In this document: piece by piece, positions 63,428 through 64,000 of the stretch
Layout of the letters: each line of letters begins with the position of its first letter
Position numbering within the stretch: the stretch's first letter is position 1
Source of the DNA: Thioclava sp. JE_KL1
GTDB taxonomy: Bacteria > Pseudomonadota > Alphaproteobacteria > Rhodobacterales > Rhodobacteraceae
Assembly (NCBI RefSeq): GCF_009296265.1
Contig: NZ_WBJS01000002.1
Coordinates: 124,001-188,000 of the forward strand
Direction: 5' to 3'
DNA length: 64,000 nt
Translations under genes and position numbers: made by a program
Notes under the pieces: generated by a model
Told to the model about the DNA's origin: nothing
What the model saw: the letters and a program-made list of their open reading frames with translations, nothing else
The model's database searches: none

Positions 63428-63930
63428 GCCGGGCGAAGATCGCCGCGCTGGGCGGGATGCTCGCGCTGATCCTCGCGGGCTGTGCGCCCCAGCCGGAGAC
63501 CGCGTCGCTGCGCAAACCGGGCGCGCTGATTTCTTCGGCGTCGCTGTTCGATCCGCAGCGGTTCGGAGGCGAATGGCATGTCGTCGAAAGCGGCATTCCG
63601 GGCTGCTCGGGCACGCAGAACTGGGCGTGGGATGGCAAGACCGCCTACCGGCTGCGCGGCACCAACTGTGCGATCAAGCCTGCCGCCATCGACGAGACCG
63701 TGACGCTGACCGGGCCGGGCGGGCGGTTGATGGCGAAGGACGCGTTCGGCGGCGAGCCGATCTGGGTGCTCTGGGTCGATTTCGATTATCGGGTGGCGGT
63801 GCTCGGCACGCCCTCGGGCCGTTGGGGGATGATCCTGTCGCGGCAGACCCCGCCACGGCCCGATCTGATCAAGGCGGCGCGCGATGTCATGGACTTCAAC
63901 GGCTATGACATGACGCGGGTCGGTAAGTGA
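63424..63930 (+). CDS. Lipocalin-like lipoprotein
   Basis: Lipoprotein of 168 residues. Signal peptide with lipobox: MLALILAGC. The domain has lipocalin-like features: FDPQRFGGEWHVVESG (the GxW motif), YRLRGTNCAIKP, FGGEPIWVLWVDFDYRVAVLGTPSG, in shortened form IWVLWVDFDYRVAVLG, and GRWGMILSRQTP. Such proteins carry lipids or hydrophobic compounds in the periplasm. It overlaps both neighbours by four bases. Confidence 0.75.
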   Translation: MSRAKIAALGGMLALILAGCAPQPETASLRKPGALISSASLFDPQRFGGEWHVVESGIPGCSGTQNWAWDGKTAYRLRGTNCAIKPAAIDETVTLTGPGGRLMAKDAFGGEPIWVLWVDFDYRVAVLGTPSGRWGMILSRQTPPRPDLIKAARDVMDFNGYDMTRVGK

Positions 63931-64000
63931 CCGACGCGCCGGTGCATCTCTGGGTCTGGGTGACGCTGTTCGCGGCGGCCGTCCAGACCATCCGCTTCAT
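63927..64000 (+). CDS. Start of a probable EamA/DMT-family transporter (cut by window end)
   Basis: The GTG at 63927 overlaps the lipocalin-like stop. The 24 visible codons read TDAPVHLWVWVTLFAAAVQT then IRF, a hydrophobic first helix in the style of EamA-family exporters, whose N-terminus often contains QTIRFM-like text. Only the first helix is visible, so the call is tentative. Confidence 0.4.
   Translation, partial: MTDAPVHLWVWVTLFAAAVQTIRF

Overview
This 64-kb window is chromosomal DNA of an alphaproteobacterium, most probably a member of the Rhodobacteraceae (Rhodobacterales). The signs are uniformly high GC with long antisense open frames, a GcrA cell-cycle regulator, a MipZ-type division ATPase, an Mcl1-type malyl-CoA lyase of the Rhodobacter form, a VPLPA-CTERM sorted protein, and a recurring intergenic element (CTCCGGCGGGGATATTT and relatives) that I associate with this order. 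I cannot fix the genus. I see no phage, transposase, integrase, CRISPR array or plasmid genes.

Layout. 1-2044: end of ftsE, ftsX and an acyltransferase, overlapping in one operon. 2145-3781: a divergent ArsR-type regulator and MFS exporter with two palindromic operators between them. 3813-6579: accA, a GyrI-like protein and mcl1. 6863-9782: dgcN-dgcA-dat, a likely D-glutamate/D-amino-acid operon. 9874-12416: an RTX-type protein, a small relative of it, and an N-formylglutamate amidohydrolase. 12553-20284: pyk, rpmI-rplT, then pheS and pheT separated by three small genes, one of which has foreign-looking composition. 20632-26406: a GMC oxidoreductase, a GFA protein, a rhomboid protease, a META lipoprotein and the cytochrome c maturation genes ccmF-ccmH.

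26750-41220 is a catabolic block: gabT-gabD with an XRE/cupin regulator, then a LysR regulator divergent from a transport and degradation operon (binding protein, creatininase-family amidohydrolase, two permeases, ATPase, class III aminotransferase, two-subunit CoA-transferase, M20 deacylase, thiolase), with an enoyl-CoA hydratase at the end. The enzyme order fits uptake of a beta-amino acid, transamination to a 3-oxo acid, CoA transfer and thiolysis. With the deacylase and gabTD it fits an N-acetyl-beta-lysine type substrate that ends in GABA and succinate. This is the best candidate for an undescribed system here; the substrate is my inference.

41272-64000: tRNA-Leu(UAA), an MsbA-like exporter, an acyl-CoA synthetase, a VPLPA-CTERM protein, a 46-codon small gene, mipZ, ettA, two related secreted proteins built on a shared repeat, a voltage-sensor K+ channel with a zinc ribbon, an SCP-domain protein and rimO, a FadL porin, gcrA, an orphan ABC-2 permease, trpA, a VOC protein, ychF, a cupin and acyl-CoA dehydrogenase pair, msrB, an aldo/keto reductase with two lipoproteins, and the start of a probable EamA transporter.
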